From: DASQZT01 sp963728965
GTDB taxonomy: Bacteria; Acidobacteriota; Terriglobia; Bryobacterales; Bryobacteraceae
Direction of reading: 5' to 3'
DNA length: 64,000 nt
NCBI GenBank assembly: GCA_963728965.1
Contig: CAVSMH010000014.1
Location: 5,656 to 69,655 of the forward strand
How positions within the stretch are numbered: the stretch's first letter is position 1; each line of letters opens with the position of its first letter. Shown here piece by piece: positions 15,334 through 25,385 of the stretch. Both the position numbers and the translations under genes were made by a program. Under the pieces are notes generated by a model. It worked only from the letters and a program-made list of their open reading frames with translations. It was not told the origin of the DNA and made no database searches.

Positions 15334-17001
15334 ATGCGATGCCTCGCCATCTTAGGCCTGCTGCCCTGTCTACTCGCGGCCGACGATCATTGGATCAAAT
15401 TCATCTCTGGACCGTATGAGTTGATGACCGATGCCGGCGGTCGACCGGCGCGCGAGACACTCGTGCAACTCGAGGAATTCCGGCATGCGCTGGGTCAACT
15501 CGTCGGCGAGCAAGACCTCCAGACACCTCAGCCCGTGCGCGTCCTTCTCTTCAAAAATGCCAAAGGGTGGACTTCCAACGCGCCCCTCGCGGAAGGGCGC
15601 GACCGGTACAATCTCGTATTGCAGGAAAAGGGCGCCATCTCGCCCGATGTGTATCGCGCGCTTACGCGCCTCTTTCTGAAATCCAATACCACGCAGATGC
15701 CGCCGCCGTTCGAGCATGGACTCGTCGAGTTCCTCTCCACCATTCAGGTCACCGGGATTCACATCACCGTTGGGACACCGCCTGCGCAACCCGACCTCGA
15801 TTGGGCGCGGATCCATCTGCTGGTCGTCGATCCCGAGTATTTCGGCAAGATCCGCGTCCTCTTGTACAATCTGCGCAAGGGCGCGGATGCCGAGTCGGCA
15901 TTTCGCAACGCGTTCGGCAAGCCGCGGGCCGATGTGGAGGCCCGGGTGAAGCAGCATTTCGCCGCCGGCAATTTCCAGACCACAAGCCTCTCGAGCCGTC
16001 CCCTGTCGCCCAACGACTTCATCGAGAGACAGGTGTCCGACGCGGATGCGCGACTGGCTCGCGCGGACCTGCTGGCGGGCAGTCGCTCGGCCGCGGAATA
16101 CCAGGCGCTCCTGCACGACCAGGTAAAGGTCGCCGAGGCGGAGGAAGGGCTGGGCCTGCTGGCACTGCGCGACCGACAGCCCGAGGAAGCCAAACGGCAC
16201 TTTTCCCTAGCCATGCAGGCCGGCAGCCCGAGCCCGCGCTGCTATATCGAATACGCCAAGCTCGAAACGGACAACGAGAAGGCCACCCAGGCGCTCCTGC
16301 GCGCCGCCGGCATCAACCCCAAGCTCGAAGAGCCATTCGTGCTGATGGCTCAGCGCGATACCGATCCGCACAAACGCCTGGCCCATTGGAAGGCTGCCAC
16401 GGAGCGCAACCCGCGCAATCCCTCCTACTGGCAGGCGCTGGCCGATTGCTACCTCGCGGACCACAACTACGGCGATGCGGCCAAAGCCTGGACGCAGGGC
16501 GAACAGGCCGCCACAGACCCCGTCGAAAAGCAACGTATGCACCAGGCACGGATGGCAATCGAGCAGCAGCGACTGGACTACGAGGCTGCCGAAAGAAGGC
16601 GAAAGGCCGAGGAGGAGGCGCGCGATATCGAGCGGCTCAAGGCTGAAGCCCGCGCCGAAGTGCATGCGCTCGAAAAGAAGTACAACAGCGGGGCGGCGCC
16701 CGCGACCAACCCGAATGCGGTGCCGTGGTGGGATGGACCTCGGCCCGGCGGCAAGGTACGCGGCAGTCTCAAGCAGGTGGATTGCCTCGGCAAGCAGGCC
16801 CGGCTGGTGGTGGAAGGGGAAGACCGCAGGGTCGTGCGCCTGCTGGTGACCGACCCTCGCCAGATCGCGATTTCGGGCACCGGCGAACTGTCGCTGGGCT
16901 GCGGCTCACAGAAGGCGCGGCACGTCGTGATCGAGTACTTCCCCAAACCGAATGCCCGCCTGTCAACCGTGGGCGAAGTGGCCACCATCGAGTTCCAGTG
17001 A
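15334..17001 (+). CDS. Secreted TPR-repeat protein
   Basis: 555 residues with a signal peptide (about 1-16, LAILGLLPCLLAA). Residues 20-210 resemble the peptidase-like or DUF1570-type N-terminal domains seen in acidobacterial TPR proteins, but without an obvious HExxH. TPR-like helical repeats cover about 255-400 (GLLALRDRQPEEAKRHFSLA; NPSYWQALADCYLADHNYGD). A charged coiled coil lies at about 410-450 and a C-terminal beta-rich domain follows. Probably periplasmic or outer-membrane associated and involved in protein interactions. The stop overlaps the GTG start of the transporter gene (GTGA), so the two are coupled. Confidence 0.75.
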   Translation: MRCLAILGLLPCLLAADDHWIKFISGPYELMTDAGGRPARETLVQLEEFRHALGQLVGEQDLQTPQPVRVLLFKNAKGWTSNAPLAEGRDRYNLVLQEKGAISPDVYRALTRLFLKSNTTQMPPPFEHGLVEFLSTIQVTGIHITVGTPPAQPDLDWARIHLLVVDPEYFGKIRVLLYNLRKGADAESAFRNAFGKPRADVEARVKQHFAAGNFQTTSLSSRPLSPNDFIERQVSDADARLARADLLAGSRSAAEYQALLHDQVKVAEAEEGLGLLALRDRQPEEAKRHFSLAMQAGSPSPRCYIEYAKLETDNEKATQALLRAAGINPKLEEPFVLMAQRDTDPHKRLAHWKAATERNPRNPSYWQALADCYLADHNYGDAAKAWTQGEQAATDPVEKQRMHQARMAIEQQRLDYEAAERRRKAEEEARDIERLKAEARAEVHALEKKYNSGAAPATNPNAVPWWDGPRPGGKVRGSLKQVDCLGKQARLVVEGEDRRVVRLLVTDPRQIAISGTGELSLGCGSQKARHVVIEYFPKPNARLSTVGEVATIEFQ

Positions 17002-18194
17002 TCGATCCCCGCCACGCCGCACGCTTCCGCTGGCTGGTGCTGGCAGTATTCGTGCTCTCTTCAGCCATCAACTACCTGGACCGCCAGGCGCTGGCCGCGC
17101 TGGCACCGGTAGTGTGCTCCGAGTATCACCTGTCCAACACGCAATACGGTTTCATCCAGACGGCGTTCAACCTCACCTATGCCGTGAGCGCGCCTCTGTC
17201 GGGCCTGCTCATCGACCGCTTCGGCCTGAACCGGACGATTTCGCTGGCCGTGGGCCTGTGGTCGTGCGCCGGCATCGCCACCGGGTTGACCCGCGGATTG
17301 GGCGGCCTGCTGCGCTGCCGAGCGGTACTGGGAGTGGCGGAGGCAGCCGGAATTCCGGCGGCGGGAAAAGCCATTCACCAACATCTCGCGCCCGCCGAGC
17401 GGGCCATGGGCAACGCCGTGAACCAGGCAGGCGTTAGCCTGGGTGCGATCGCCGCTCCGCCGCTGGCCACCTGGGTCGCGCTGCGCTGGGGATGGCGTGA
17501 AGCGTTTGTCGTCACCGGGATTCTGGGGCTGCTCTGGATTCCCTTGTGGTTGTGGATCTCGCGGCGATCGCCCGCAACTCCCGCCCCGAAGCCGGCCGGC
17601 GCGTCCGGCCGGGAACTGCTGCGCGATCGAAGGTTGTGGCGCTTTATGGCGGCGAACGCGCTCAGCATGATCGGCTACGCGTTGTGGATGGGGTGGACGA
17701 CCAAGTACCTGGTGGACGCGCGCGGGCTTACGCTGGTGGAATCCGCGTGGATCGCATGGCTGCCGCCGCTCTTCGCCACGGTGGGAGGGTTCGCTGGCGG
17801 ATGGCTTTCGCTGCGCATCGTGCGGCGCGGGAGGCCGCCGCTGGAGGCGCGGTTCCGCGTCTGCCTGGCAGCTTCGGCGGTGGCTCTTTTCGGAGGCGCA
17901 GTGCCCGCGGCGCCCACTGCAGGGCTAGCCGCAGCGGCGATTTCGCTCAGCATCTGCGCGGTGGCGGCGTTCAGCGTAAACATGTACACCATGCCTCTCG
18001 ATGCATTCGGCGGGGCACGGGCGGCATTTGCGGTTTCGATGTTGACCGGATCGTACGGCGCCGTCAGCGCGCTGATCTCCCCGGTATTCGGATGGCTGAT
18101 CGACCATCACGGCTACACCCCGGTGACGACCATGGCGGCACTCGCTCCGGCAGCCGCCTGCGCGGTGCTGTGGAGCGCGAGGCCGGCGCGGTGA
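16998..18194 (+). CDS. MFS transporter (anion:cation symporter type)
   Basis: 398 residues, about 12 hydrophobic segments. NYLDRQALAALAPVV near the N-terminus and the loop motif DRFGLNRT after TM2 fit the ACS/hexuronate transporter branch of the major facilitator superfamily. The substrate is probably a sugar acid or similar organic anion, but this cannot be told from sequence alone. I chose GTG 16998 because it overlaps the previous stop and gives a complete TM1. Its end overlaps the following glycosyltransferase GTG. Confidence 0.85.
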   Translation: MIDPRHAARFRWLVLAVFVLSSAINYLDRQALAALAPVVCSEYHLSNTQYGFIQTAFNLTYAVSAPLSGLLIDRFGLNRTISLAVGLWSCAGIATGLTRGLGGLLRCRAVLGVAEAAGIPAAGKAIHQHLAPAERAMGNAVNQAGVSLGAIAAPPLATWVALRWGWREAFVVTGILGLLWIPLWLWISRRSPATPAPKPAGASGRELLRDRRLWRFMAANALSMIGYALWMGWTTKYLVDARGLTLVESAWIAWLPPLFATVGGFAGGWLSLRIVRRGRPPLEARFRVCLAASAVALFGGAVPAAPTAGLAAAAISLSICAVAAFSVNMYTMPLDAFGGARAAFAVSMLTGSYGAVSALISPVFGWLIDHHGYTPVTTMAALAPAAACAVLWSARPAR

Positions 18195-19810
18195 AGCAGC
18201 GGCTGAAGCGCTGGCTCTTCGCGCTGCTGCGCAAAGATCCCGAGGCGGTGGTGGCGGTATTCGCCACCGGCGACGCCGAACGGTGCCGGCGCATGGCCGA
18301 AGAGGTTCGGAACCTCGAACCAGGCCGACGCCATTTTCTGATTACCAACGAGAACTGGCCGGAAATGCGCCGCGTGCTGAAGCGGCATCGCATCGGACTG
18401 GCGCCAGTGATGTTGGCGCGTGAGGGCAATGCGCTGCGACGCGCCGCGTACCGCATGGCGCCGCGCAAGATTCTGGCCTATAACTCGCGGCTGGAACGGC
18501 ATCACCTGCGGCTGGACTTGTCGTCGTTCCTCTTCTGGCGGGGCGTTCCGCTCGACCGGATTCACCTGCGTCCCGGGTGGTGGCCGTTGCCCACGCGCGA
18601 ACGCTCCTCCGCGCCGACGTCCTGCCGCAGGGTGGAAGGCCGGCCGTGTTCGCCGGAACGGCGGCGCGTGGCCATGCTCACGCCCTACTTTCCATATCCG
18701 CTGGCGCATGGCGGAGCGGTACGAATCTACCATCTGCTGCGCGAAGCGGCACGCGAGTTCGATATCGAGCTGCTGTCATTCACCGATGAAGGTCCCCCGC
18801 CGATGGGGCCGCTACTCGAGTTCTGCGCGCGGGTGGTGCTGGTGCAGAAGCCCCGCTATCGCGAGCCGCGCTGGTCCACGCTCCGGCCGCCCGAAGTTCA
18901 CGAATTCCGTTCTGCCGCCATGGCCCAGGCGCTGGCCGAAGAACGGTGCGGGTTCGGGTTCGAACTGCTGCAGGTGGAATACACGCAGCTTGCCGAATAT
19001 GCCGGCGATGTGCTGGTGGAGCACGACGTCACCTTCGATCTGTTTGGGCAGGTCGCGCGGAGCGAGCGGACCCTGTCTGCGTGGTGGGATTACTTCCGGT
19101 GGCGGCGTTTCGAGACGCGCGCTACGCGGCGTTGTCCGCGCGTGGTGGTGATGTCCCAAAAAGACGCCGAACTGCTCGGGCCCGGCGTGCGAACCGCGGT
19201 GATCGAGAACGGCGTGGACCTGGCGCGGTTCCAGCCGCAGCCGGAGACGGCGGGCGAGCGGGTGCTGTTCATCGGCTCCTTCCGGCACTTTCCCAATGTG
19301 CAGGCTTTCCGGTTTTTCCGCGAGAGGGTGTGGCCGCTGCTGCACGAAAAATTCCCGCGGATGACGCTGACCGTCGTTTGCGGTGCCGACCCTCTTACCT
19401 ACTGGCGCGCCTTTACCGACTCACCGGAGCCGGAGGCGGACGAACGCATCCGCCTGCTGGGATTCGTGGCGGACGTGCGGCCGCTCTATGTGGAAACCAA
19501 CCTGGTGATCGTGCCTACGACGGTTTCGGCGGGTACGAACGTAAAGGTCCTGGAGGCGATGGCGATGCAGCGCGCCGTCGTCTCGACCACGTCGGGCTGC
19601 GCCGGACTAGGTCTGCTTCACAACCACAGCGTGTGGGTGGCGGACGCGCCCGAAGCATTCGCTGCGGGAGTGGCCACGCTGATCAGCGACCCGGAGCGAC
19701 GCGAAGCGATGGCGCTGGCCGCGCGCGGGCACGCCCTGCGCCACTTCGACTGGGCCGCCATCGGAGAGAAACAGCGCGAGCTATTTCGCGCTCAGCAGGT
19801 TGGCAAATAA
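18191..19810 (+). CDS. Glycosyltransferase (GT4-like)
   Basis: 539 residues. The first 150 residues have no clear match and carry a DxD-free basic region. From about 155 the protein shows an N-terminal Rossmann half of a GT-B enzyme (MLTPYFPYPLAHGGAVRIYH is typical). The C-terminal half has VIENGVDLARFQP, LFIGSF-HFPNVQA and the donor-site region PTTVSAGTNVKVLEAMAM, all hallmarks of GT4/Glyco_trans_1_4. It should transfer a sugar from a nucleotide donor, perhaps for surface polysaccharide. The 3' end overlaps the convergent PIG-L gene by 30 bases. Confidence 0.85.
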   Translation: MKQRLKRWLFALLRKDPEAVVAVFATGDAERCRRMAEEVRNLEPGRRHFLITNENWPEMRRVLKRHRIGLAPVMLAREGNALRRAAYRMAPRKILAYNSRLERHHLRLDLSSFLFWRGVPLDRIHLRPGWWPLPTRERSSAPTSCRRVEGRPCSPERRRVAMLTPYFPYPLAHGGAVRIYHLLREAAREFDIELLSFTDEGPPPMGPLLEFCARVVLVQKPRYREPRWSTLRPPEVHEFRSAAMAQALAEERCGFGFELLQVEYTQLAEYAGDVLVEHDVTFDLFGQVARSERTLSAWWDYFRWRRFETRATRRCPRVVVMSQKDAELLGPGVRTAVIENGVDLARFQPQPETAGERVLFIGSFRHFPNVQAFRFFRERVWPLLHEKFPRMTLTVVCGADPLTYWRAFTDSPEPEADERIRLLGFVADVRPLYVETNLVIVPTTVSAGTNVKVLEAMAMQRAVVSTTSGCAGLGLLHNHSVWVADAPEAFAAGVATLISDPERREAMALAARGHALRHFDWAAIGEKQRELFRAQQVGK

Positions 19811-22345
19811 GCGATACGCTCCAGGCACACCGGCGGGCAGTTCGCGGAACCACGAATACGCGGTGAAGATGTAGACGCCTTTGCCATAGCGGGCCCACAG
19901 CTCGCCGCCTTCAAGCGGCTTCTCACCTGGATCGGCGGAGGCGAGCACGGTTTGGTAGTGCGGGTCCCAGCTGGTGGCGAAATTGAGGCCTCGCTCCTGG
20001 ATCCAGCCGGCGAAGTCCCTGGCAGTGATTTCGTTGGGAGTGTGGAGCAAGGGACTGTCGGGATGCGGAAACGTCACCGGCGCCTCCTCGACGGTGACGC
20101 GGTATTGATTGCCGGCGGGCACGTGGAGGGGATACGGTCCGAAGCCGGACCGGGCTTGCGCGGGCAGTTGCGATTGCAGCCCGCGGGCGCCAGCGGGAAG
20201 GCCGGAACCCTCGCCTGCCTGGTATTGCACGACATAAGTGCCACCGTTCTCAACATAGCGCATCAGCCTCTGCTGGTTGGCCCGCAGATCCGGACGCACG
20301 CTATACGCACGCACGCCCGCCACAATGGCATCGAACCGCGAAAGGTCTCCCTGCTCCAGGTCGGATTGCGCCAGCAGGGTCACCTCCACACCGAGCTGCC
20401 GCAATGCCGCAGGCATGTCGTCACCGGCCCCCATGATATAGGCGATGCGATGCGCGGTGATCTTGATGTCGCTGCGCACAGCCTTGACCACCGAAGGCGG
20501 GAACAACGCCTGGGTGGGAATGTGGGGATATGCAATGACGGTCATGCCGTTGGCGATCTCTCGCCCGCCGAGCGTGGCCACGGCCTTGATGCCGGCGGTG
20601 GTTTCGGCGGCGGGTGGTGTCACGGTGAATGCCAGTTCCTGCTGCTCGCCCGCTGCCGCGATGTGAAATTGCTGCCAGGCGGGCTCCACCCTCCAACCCG
20701 CGGGCACATCGAGGCGCAGTTCGCCTCGGGCATTGGGGAGATTGGCCTTCACGGCGACATGCACGGAACGCGGCGTTTCGGCGGGGAAGATGGTCACGGG
20801 GTCGGGCAGATTCACGGCGGCCGCCGGCACGATGGCCAGTGGGCGCACGCGCTCCCCTTCGGCACGATCGGCATAGCGATGGTGGACGGCGCGCACCAGT
20901 TCTACGGACGTTCCGCCGATGGTGAGTCGCAGGCGCACCTGGAGTACGGGCGGCGTATCGGGGAGTCCGATGAGCGCCTGATCGTCCACCGTGTAGACGT
21001 CCCCGGTGGGCGGCTTTACGAGCCAGTACGGCTGCGAGTAGGGCTGGCCCGGCGGGACCTGGCGCGAGATGGACACGCTGAGCGGCTGGTTGTATTCGAG
21101 CTTGCCGGCTTCCTTCGGCAGCGCTTCGTTCCACATGCCTTCAAAGCGGGCGCTCTCGAAAGCAACCGGGATGTGGGACCGATTCACCAGAGTAGTGGTC
21201 ACGGTCAACTCCGCGCCCGGGGTTGCGTCTGGCTGCTGAGCCTGGGCTTCGGCCCAAAGACCGGCGCAGGCGGCCATGGTTTCATCCAGCTCGGCGAGCT
21301 TGAGTTTCGCCAGGGGATCGGAGATCGCGGCCATCAACGGGCGCGCCTTGGCCAGGTAAGGGACGGCATTTTCGGGATGGGCCGGCTGGTAGGCGCGGAT
21401 GGCACTCTCGATCAGGGAAGCGACGGCAGCGCCGCCGGGCAGCCGGTTCCAGGAGGTGTCGACGCCGTCGAAAGGGTCGCTCTTCGCAGGCGGGCCTTCG
21501 AGGAGATCGAAACCGGAGACGGAATCGCCGGCCCGTCGCATGGCTCCCGTGCCCTGGCTGTGGTGCATGCTGCGGCTCAGCACCGCAAGCTCGTCGTAAG
21601 AATAGCCGAGCACGGGATTGAATGCGCCGGTTTCCACCGCGCCGGCCTGGGGCGCCGCCCCAGACTCATCGGAGCCCGCGCGGCCCACATTGAAGCCGAA
21701 GCCGCTGAAGCCTGCCGCGCGCACCAGTCGCTTGGCGCGCCAGGGCTGTACGAATTTCAATTGCTCCGGGAAGCGCTGCGGATCGCCCGCCGCTTCGTAG
21801 GCCTCCTTGCCGAGAATGGCCGAGGTCTGATGCTGGCCGTGGCCGTCGCGGGGCGTGCCGCTAAAACCGAGAATGACGACATCGGGCCGATAGCGGCGCA
21901 TCACCCAGACGATGTCGGAGAGGATGCGGTCGTGCCCCCATTTGGCAAGGGTCTCGGCGGCGGTTTTGGTGAATCCGAAATCGATGGCGCGAGAGAAGAA
22001 CTGCTCGGCGCCATCGATCTGGCGGGCATCCAGCAATTCCTGCGTGCGGATAATACCGAGCTGCGCGCCCTGTTCCGGGCCGATAAGGTTCTGGCCGCCT
22101 TCACCGCGGGTAAGGGACAGATAGGCGGCGCGCATGTGGCGGCCGCGGGCGAAATAAGCCAACAGCGCGGTCCGCTCGTCATCGGGATGCGCGGCGATCA
22201 TGAGGAGCGTGCCGAGTTCGTTCAGCTTGTGCAGCCGCTGCTCGACCTCATCGGCGCCGGAAAAGGGCCGTTGGGCGCGGGCAGTGGCGGACAGAAGCAG
22301 GAGAAACGCAAGCAAGGAGCGGCCAAACAGTCTGCTCGAAGGCAT
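19781..22345 (-). CDS. Large secreted PIG-L family deacetylase
   Basis: 854 residues with a signal peptide (LLAFLLLLSATARAQ). The N-terminal PIG-L/LmbE domain shows AAHPDDE at about 51-57 (zinc and base residues) and DGHGQHQ near 168, the second metal motif. The C-terminal 500 residues contain Ig-like beta domains (NEW3-type wording 'FTVTPPAAETTAGIKAVATL') and a final GATase-like or ThuA-like fold. Large PIG-L proteins of this build are frequent in Acidobacteriota and Bacteroidota. The probable reaction is hydrolysis of N-acetyl groups from amino sugars in the periplasm. It lies 100 bases after the AtuA-like gene on the same strand. Confidence 0.85.
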   Translation of the reverse strand: MPSSRLFGRSLLAFLLLLSATARAQRPFSGADEVEQRLHKLNELGTLLMIAAHPDDERTALLAYFARGRHMRAAYLSLTRGEGGQNLIGPEQGAQLGIIRTQELLDARQIDGAEQFFSRAIDFGFTKTAAETLAKWGHDRILSDIVWVMRRYRPDVVILGFSGTPRDGHGQHQTSAILGKEAYEAAGDPQRFPEQLKFVQPWRAKRLVRAAGFSGFGFNVGRAGSDESGAAPQAGAVETGAFNPVLGYSYDELAVLSRSMHHSQGTGAMRRAGDSVSGFDLLEGPPAKSDPFDGVDTSWNRLPGGAAVASLIESAIRAYQPAHPENAVPYLAKARPLMAAISDPLAKLKLAELDETMAACAGLWAEAQAQQPDATPGAELTVTTTLVNRSHIPVAFESARFEGMWNEALPKEAGKLEYNQPLSVSISRQVPPGQPYSQPYWLVKPPTGDVYTVDDQALIGLPDTPPVLQVRLRLTIGGTSVELVRAVHHRYADRAEGERVRPLAIVPAAAVNLPDPVTIFPAETPRSVHVAVKANLPNARGELRLDVPAGWRVEPAWQQFHIAAAGEQQELAFTVTPPAAETTAGIKAVATLGGREIANGMTVIAYPHIPTQALFPPSVVKAVRSDIKITAHRIAYIMGAGDDMPAALRQLGVEVTLLAQSDLEQGDLSRFDAIVAGVRAYSVRPDLRANQQRLMRYVENGGTYVVQYQAGEGSGLPAGARGLQSQLPAQARSGFGPYPLHVPAGNQYRVTVEEAPVTFPHPDSPLLHTPNEITARDFAGWIQERGLNFATSWDPHYQTVLASADPGEKPLEGGELWARYGKGVYIFTAYSWFRELPAGVPGAYRLFANLLSAK

Positions 22346-22445
22346 TAAGGATTCATTTTACGACGGCCTGAGGGATTGTCTGTGGCAGATGATTCGCGAG
22401 GACGCGGCCGGCCGTCAGAAGCCCGGGCGGTGTTCCAGGGCCTCG

Positions 22446-23780
22446 CTACTCCACCACCTCGACACGCGTCGCGATTTCCTCGCGCGGAATGAGCGCGGAC
22501 CAGTAGGCGACGATCTCGCGGACCGGCGGGCGGCCCTCGCCAAATCCGGTCGCGCCGGGAGGGCCGTTCAGCACCAGCGGGATCAGTTCGCGCGTAAAGC
22601 GGTCGACGGCCTGACGCTCGCGGCCGCGCACACTGATGCGCAACTGTACCTCGGGCGGATCGGCATTGGGCGGCGCGGCAGGGCCATGGCAGGCGTTGAC
22701 ACCGAAGAATTCGGTGTGGACCTCGTCGAACCGGAGTCCTAGCCGCTGCAGGCGCTCGCGTACGATGCCGTCGGCGGCGCGCGCCTTTTCGAGGGCCTCG
22801 GGCCAGGAGTAGACCAGCGTGCCAATGGCTTTCCATCCGTCGGCGAAACTGATCGAGAGCTTCAGGAAAGGCGTCCGCGGTGCGCCGCGAATGCCGGTCA
22901 CCTCGACGCAGTCGGGGCCGGTGTCCGCCAACCGGATGCTGGTGAAATCGGCGATGCAATCGGGCGTGATGTAGCCGGCAGGGTCGCCCAATTCGTAAAG
23001 CAACTGTTCCTTCACGGTGTGGGTATCGATCCGGCCCCCCGTGCCGGGGTGCTTGGTGATGCGGAAGGTGCCATCGGCTTCGGCCTCCACGATGGGGTAG
23101 CCGATATCGGCCATGTCGTGCAGTTCCTTCCAGTCCACCTGACAGTTGCCGCCCGAACATTGCGCGCCACACTCGATGATGTGGCCGGCGATGGTGCCGG
23201 CCGCGAGCCTGTCGTAGTCGCCGGCACCCCAGCCGAACGTGTGAATCATGGGGCCCAAGGTGAGCGCCGTATCGGTGGACCGGCCGGCGATGACGATATC
23301 GGCGCCGGTCGAAAGGGCCTCCGCCAACGGGAACGCGCCGATATAGGCATTGGCGCTGAGGATGCGATCGCGGATCGTCGACATCGGCTCGCCGGTATCC
23401 ATATCGCGCAGGGCATAGCCTTTTGCTAGAAACTCATCCAGCCGGCCGGCGACATCGTCGCCGAGCACCACCGCCACCTTGAGCCCGGGCGCGAGACGGA
23501 CCACTTCGCGCGCGCAGGCCACCGGATTCACGCCTCCGGCATTGGCGACCACTCTGATATGGCGCTCGCGAATGCGCGGTGCGATGCGCGCCACCAGCGG
23601 CGGAAAGTCGCGCGCGTAGCCGAGCTTCGGGTCGGCATGCTTCTGCTTTTGCAGAATCGACATGGTGATCTCCGCCAGGTAGTCGAGCGCCAGAAAATCG
23701 ATGGGCCCCTGCTCCACCAGCCGTACGGGGGCTTCCAGCCAGTCGCCCCAGAAGCCCTGGCCGTTGGCGATGCGGATCAT
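22446..23780 (-). CDS. AtuA-like protein (DUF1446)
   Basis: 444 residues starting at 23780 in an ATGA overlap with the carboxyltransferase gene. MIRIANGQGFWGDW, ANAGGVNPVACA and 'IVIAGRSTDTALTLGPMIH' are typical of the DUF1446/AtuA family, encoded in acyclic terpene utilisation and related branched acyl-CoA pathways. The biochemical reaction of AtuA is not well defined. Pairing with a carboxyltransferase is the usual genomic context and supports catabolism of a branched-chain acid or isoprenoid. No biotin carboxylase gene is visible nearby, so that subunit must come from elsewhere. Confidence 0.9.
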   Translation of the reverse strand: MIRIANGQGFWGDWLEAPVRLVEQGPIDFLALDYLAEITMSILQKQKHADPKLGYARDFPPLVARIAPRIRERHIRVVANAGGVNPVACAREVVRLAPGLKVAVVLGDDVAGRLDEFLAKGYALRDMDTGEPMSTIRDRILSANAYIGAFPLAEALSTGADIVIAGRSTDTALTLGPMIHTFGWGAGDYDRLAAGTIAGHIIECGAQCSGGNCQVDWKELHDMADIGYPIVEAEADGTFRITKHPGTGGRIDTHTVKEQLLYELGDPAGYITPDCIADFTSIRLADTGPDCVEVTGIRGAPRTPFLKLSISFADGWKAIGTLVYSWPEALEKARAADGIVRERLQRLGLRFDEVHTEFFGVNACHGPAAPPNADPPEVQLRISVRGRERQAVDRFTRELIPLVLNGPPGATGFGEGRPPVREIVAYWSALIPREEIATRVEVVE

Positions 23781-25384
23781 GCGAGAGGCGCTCCCGGTAT
23801 GGGTGGCTGGACCCCTTGCGATCTCGGATGGTACATGCAAGCCTCCAGCGCCTGGGTCAGGACCCGGCGCGTGTCGAGCGGATCGATAATGGCATCGCAG
23901 TGACCGCGCGCCGCCGCGTACCGGGCGTCCAGCCAGCGCTCGTAATCCGCGCGCGTGCGCTCGACGGCTTCCTTGAGGTGTTCGGGCAGGGGCGCGCCCC
24001 TGTGTCTTTCGAGTTCGGCGGAGTAGAGGGCCACCACCGCGGAGTCGCCTTCCATCACGCCGATTCGCGCGGTAGGCCAACTGAAGGTGAAGTCGGGGTC
24101 AAATCCCTGACCGGCCATGGCATAATAGCCGGCCCCACTGGCGTGGTTGAGGGTTACCACAATGCGGGGCACGGAGGCGCACGACATGGTCTCCACCATG
24201 TCGGCGCCGGCGCGAATGATGCCTTCGCGTTCGGCTTCCGGACCCACCATGAAGCCCGACACGTCTTGCAGGTAGACGAGCGGCGTGCCGGCACGCTCGG
24301 CGGCCTCCACGAAGTACGCCACCTTGCGCGCCGATTCGGTGTAGATGATGCCGCCGATGCGGGGACGGCCACCAGTCTTCAGAAAGCCGCGGCGGTTGGC
24401 GATGATGGCCACCGGGCGGCCCTCCAGCCGCGCATTGGCGCACAGCATTTCCGGGGCGTACTCCGGCTGGAATTCGTCGTAATCGCCGGCATCGAAAATG
24501 CGGAAAAGAATCTCCTCGATATCGTACGGCAGGCGATGGTCGGCGGGCAGGACCGCATAAAGCTCCGCGGCATCGCGTTCGGGAAGCTTGGCAGCAGGCG
24601 GCGCCGGTGTCTCCGGCCCCGGCAACTGGCGAACCCGCCGGCGGATATGGGCCAGGCAATCGGCATCGTCGCGGGCCATGTAATGCGCTACCCCGCTGAC
24701 CGCGGTATGCAGCCGCGCGCCGCCCAGCGGTTCGGAATCGATCACCTGCCCGGTGGCGCCCTTCACCAGGTTGGGACCTCCCAGACCCATGAAGCTGGTG
24801 CCCTCCACCATGATGATGACGTCGCTCAGGGCGGGCAGGTAGGCCCCGCCGGCGATGCACGGACCCATCACGGCGGCAATTTGCGGCACGCGGAGCTTCC
24901 GCCGCATCAGCGAGTTGTAATAGAAGATGCGTCCGGCGCCGTACTGGCCAGGAAAGATGCCGTCCTGGTAGGGCAGGTTCACGCCCGCGGAATCGACCAG
25001 GTATACGATCGGCAAGCGGCTGCGCATGGCGATTTCCTGGGCGCGCAGGATCTTGGTAATGGTTTCGGGCCACCAGGACCCGGCTTTCACGGTGGCGTCA
25101 TTGGCGACGACTACGGCGGGACGGCCTTCGATTCTTCCCAGACCGGTGACCACGCCCGCGCCCGGCGCCTGGCCGTCGTAGCGATCGTACGCGATCAACA
25201 GGCCGACCTCGAGGAACGAGGACGCGGGATCGGTCAACGCGGCGATGCGCTCGCGGGCCGTCATTTTCCCGGCGCGATGCTGCCGTTCGATGCGCATCGG
25301 GCCGCCGCCCTCCCGAAGGCGTTCTTCGAGCTTGCGGAGCTGCTCCACGAGAAGACGCAAGTGCGCCTGGCGGGCGACGTCCAC
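23777..25384 (-). CDS. Acyl-CoA carboxylase, carboxyltransferase (beta) subunit
   Basis: 535 residues from a GTG start, of the propionyl/methylcrotonyl/geranyl-CoA carboxylase beta family. Both crotonase-like halves are seen: the N-half with GSWWPETITKILRAQEIA and MGPCIAGGAYLPALSDVIIM, and the C-half with GGIIYTESARKVAYFVEAAE and HASGAGYYAMAG. It moves CO2 from biotin to an acyl-CoA. The next gene (AtuA-like) overlaps by four bases, which favours a geranyl-CoA or methylcrotonyl-CoA type substrate, as in AtuC. One base separates it from the NIPSNAP gene, so all are one operon. Confidence 0.9.
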   Translation of the reverse strand: MDVARQAHLRLLVEQLRKLEERLREGGGPMRIERQHRAGKMTARERIAALTDPASSFLEVGLLIAYDRYDGQAPGAGVVTGLGRIEGRPAVVVANDATVKAGSWWPETITKILRAQEIAMRSRLPIVYLVDSAGVNLPYQDGIFPGQYGAGRIFYYNSLMRRKLRVPQIAAVMGPCIAGGAYLPALSDVIIMVEGTSFMGLGGPNLVKGATGQVIDSEPLGGARLHTAVSGVAHYMARDDADCLAHIRRRVRQLPGPETPAPPAAKLPERDAAELYAVLPADHRLPYDIEEILFRIFDAGDYDEFQPEYAPEMLCANARLEGRPVAIIANRRGFLKTGGRPRIGGIIYTESARKVAYFVEAAERAGTPLVYLQDVSGFMVGPEAEREGIIRAGADMVETMSCASVPRIVVTLNHASGAGYYAMAGQGFDPDFTFSWPTARIGVMEGDSAVVALYSAELERHRGAPLPEHLKEAVERTRADYERWLDARYAAARGHCDAIIDPLDTRRVLTQALEACMYHPRSQGVQPPIPGAPLA

Positions 25385-25385
25385 G

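Noticed and set aside
19952..22348. Long plus-strand open frame (about 798 codons) opposite the PIG-L gene
   Set aside because: Composition is that of an antisense shadow of a high-GC gene; the minus strand has clear PIG-L motifs and a signal peptide.
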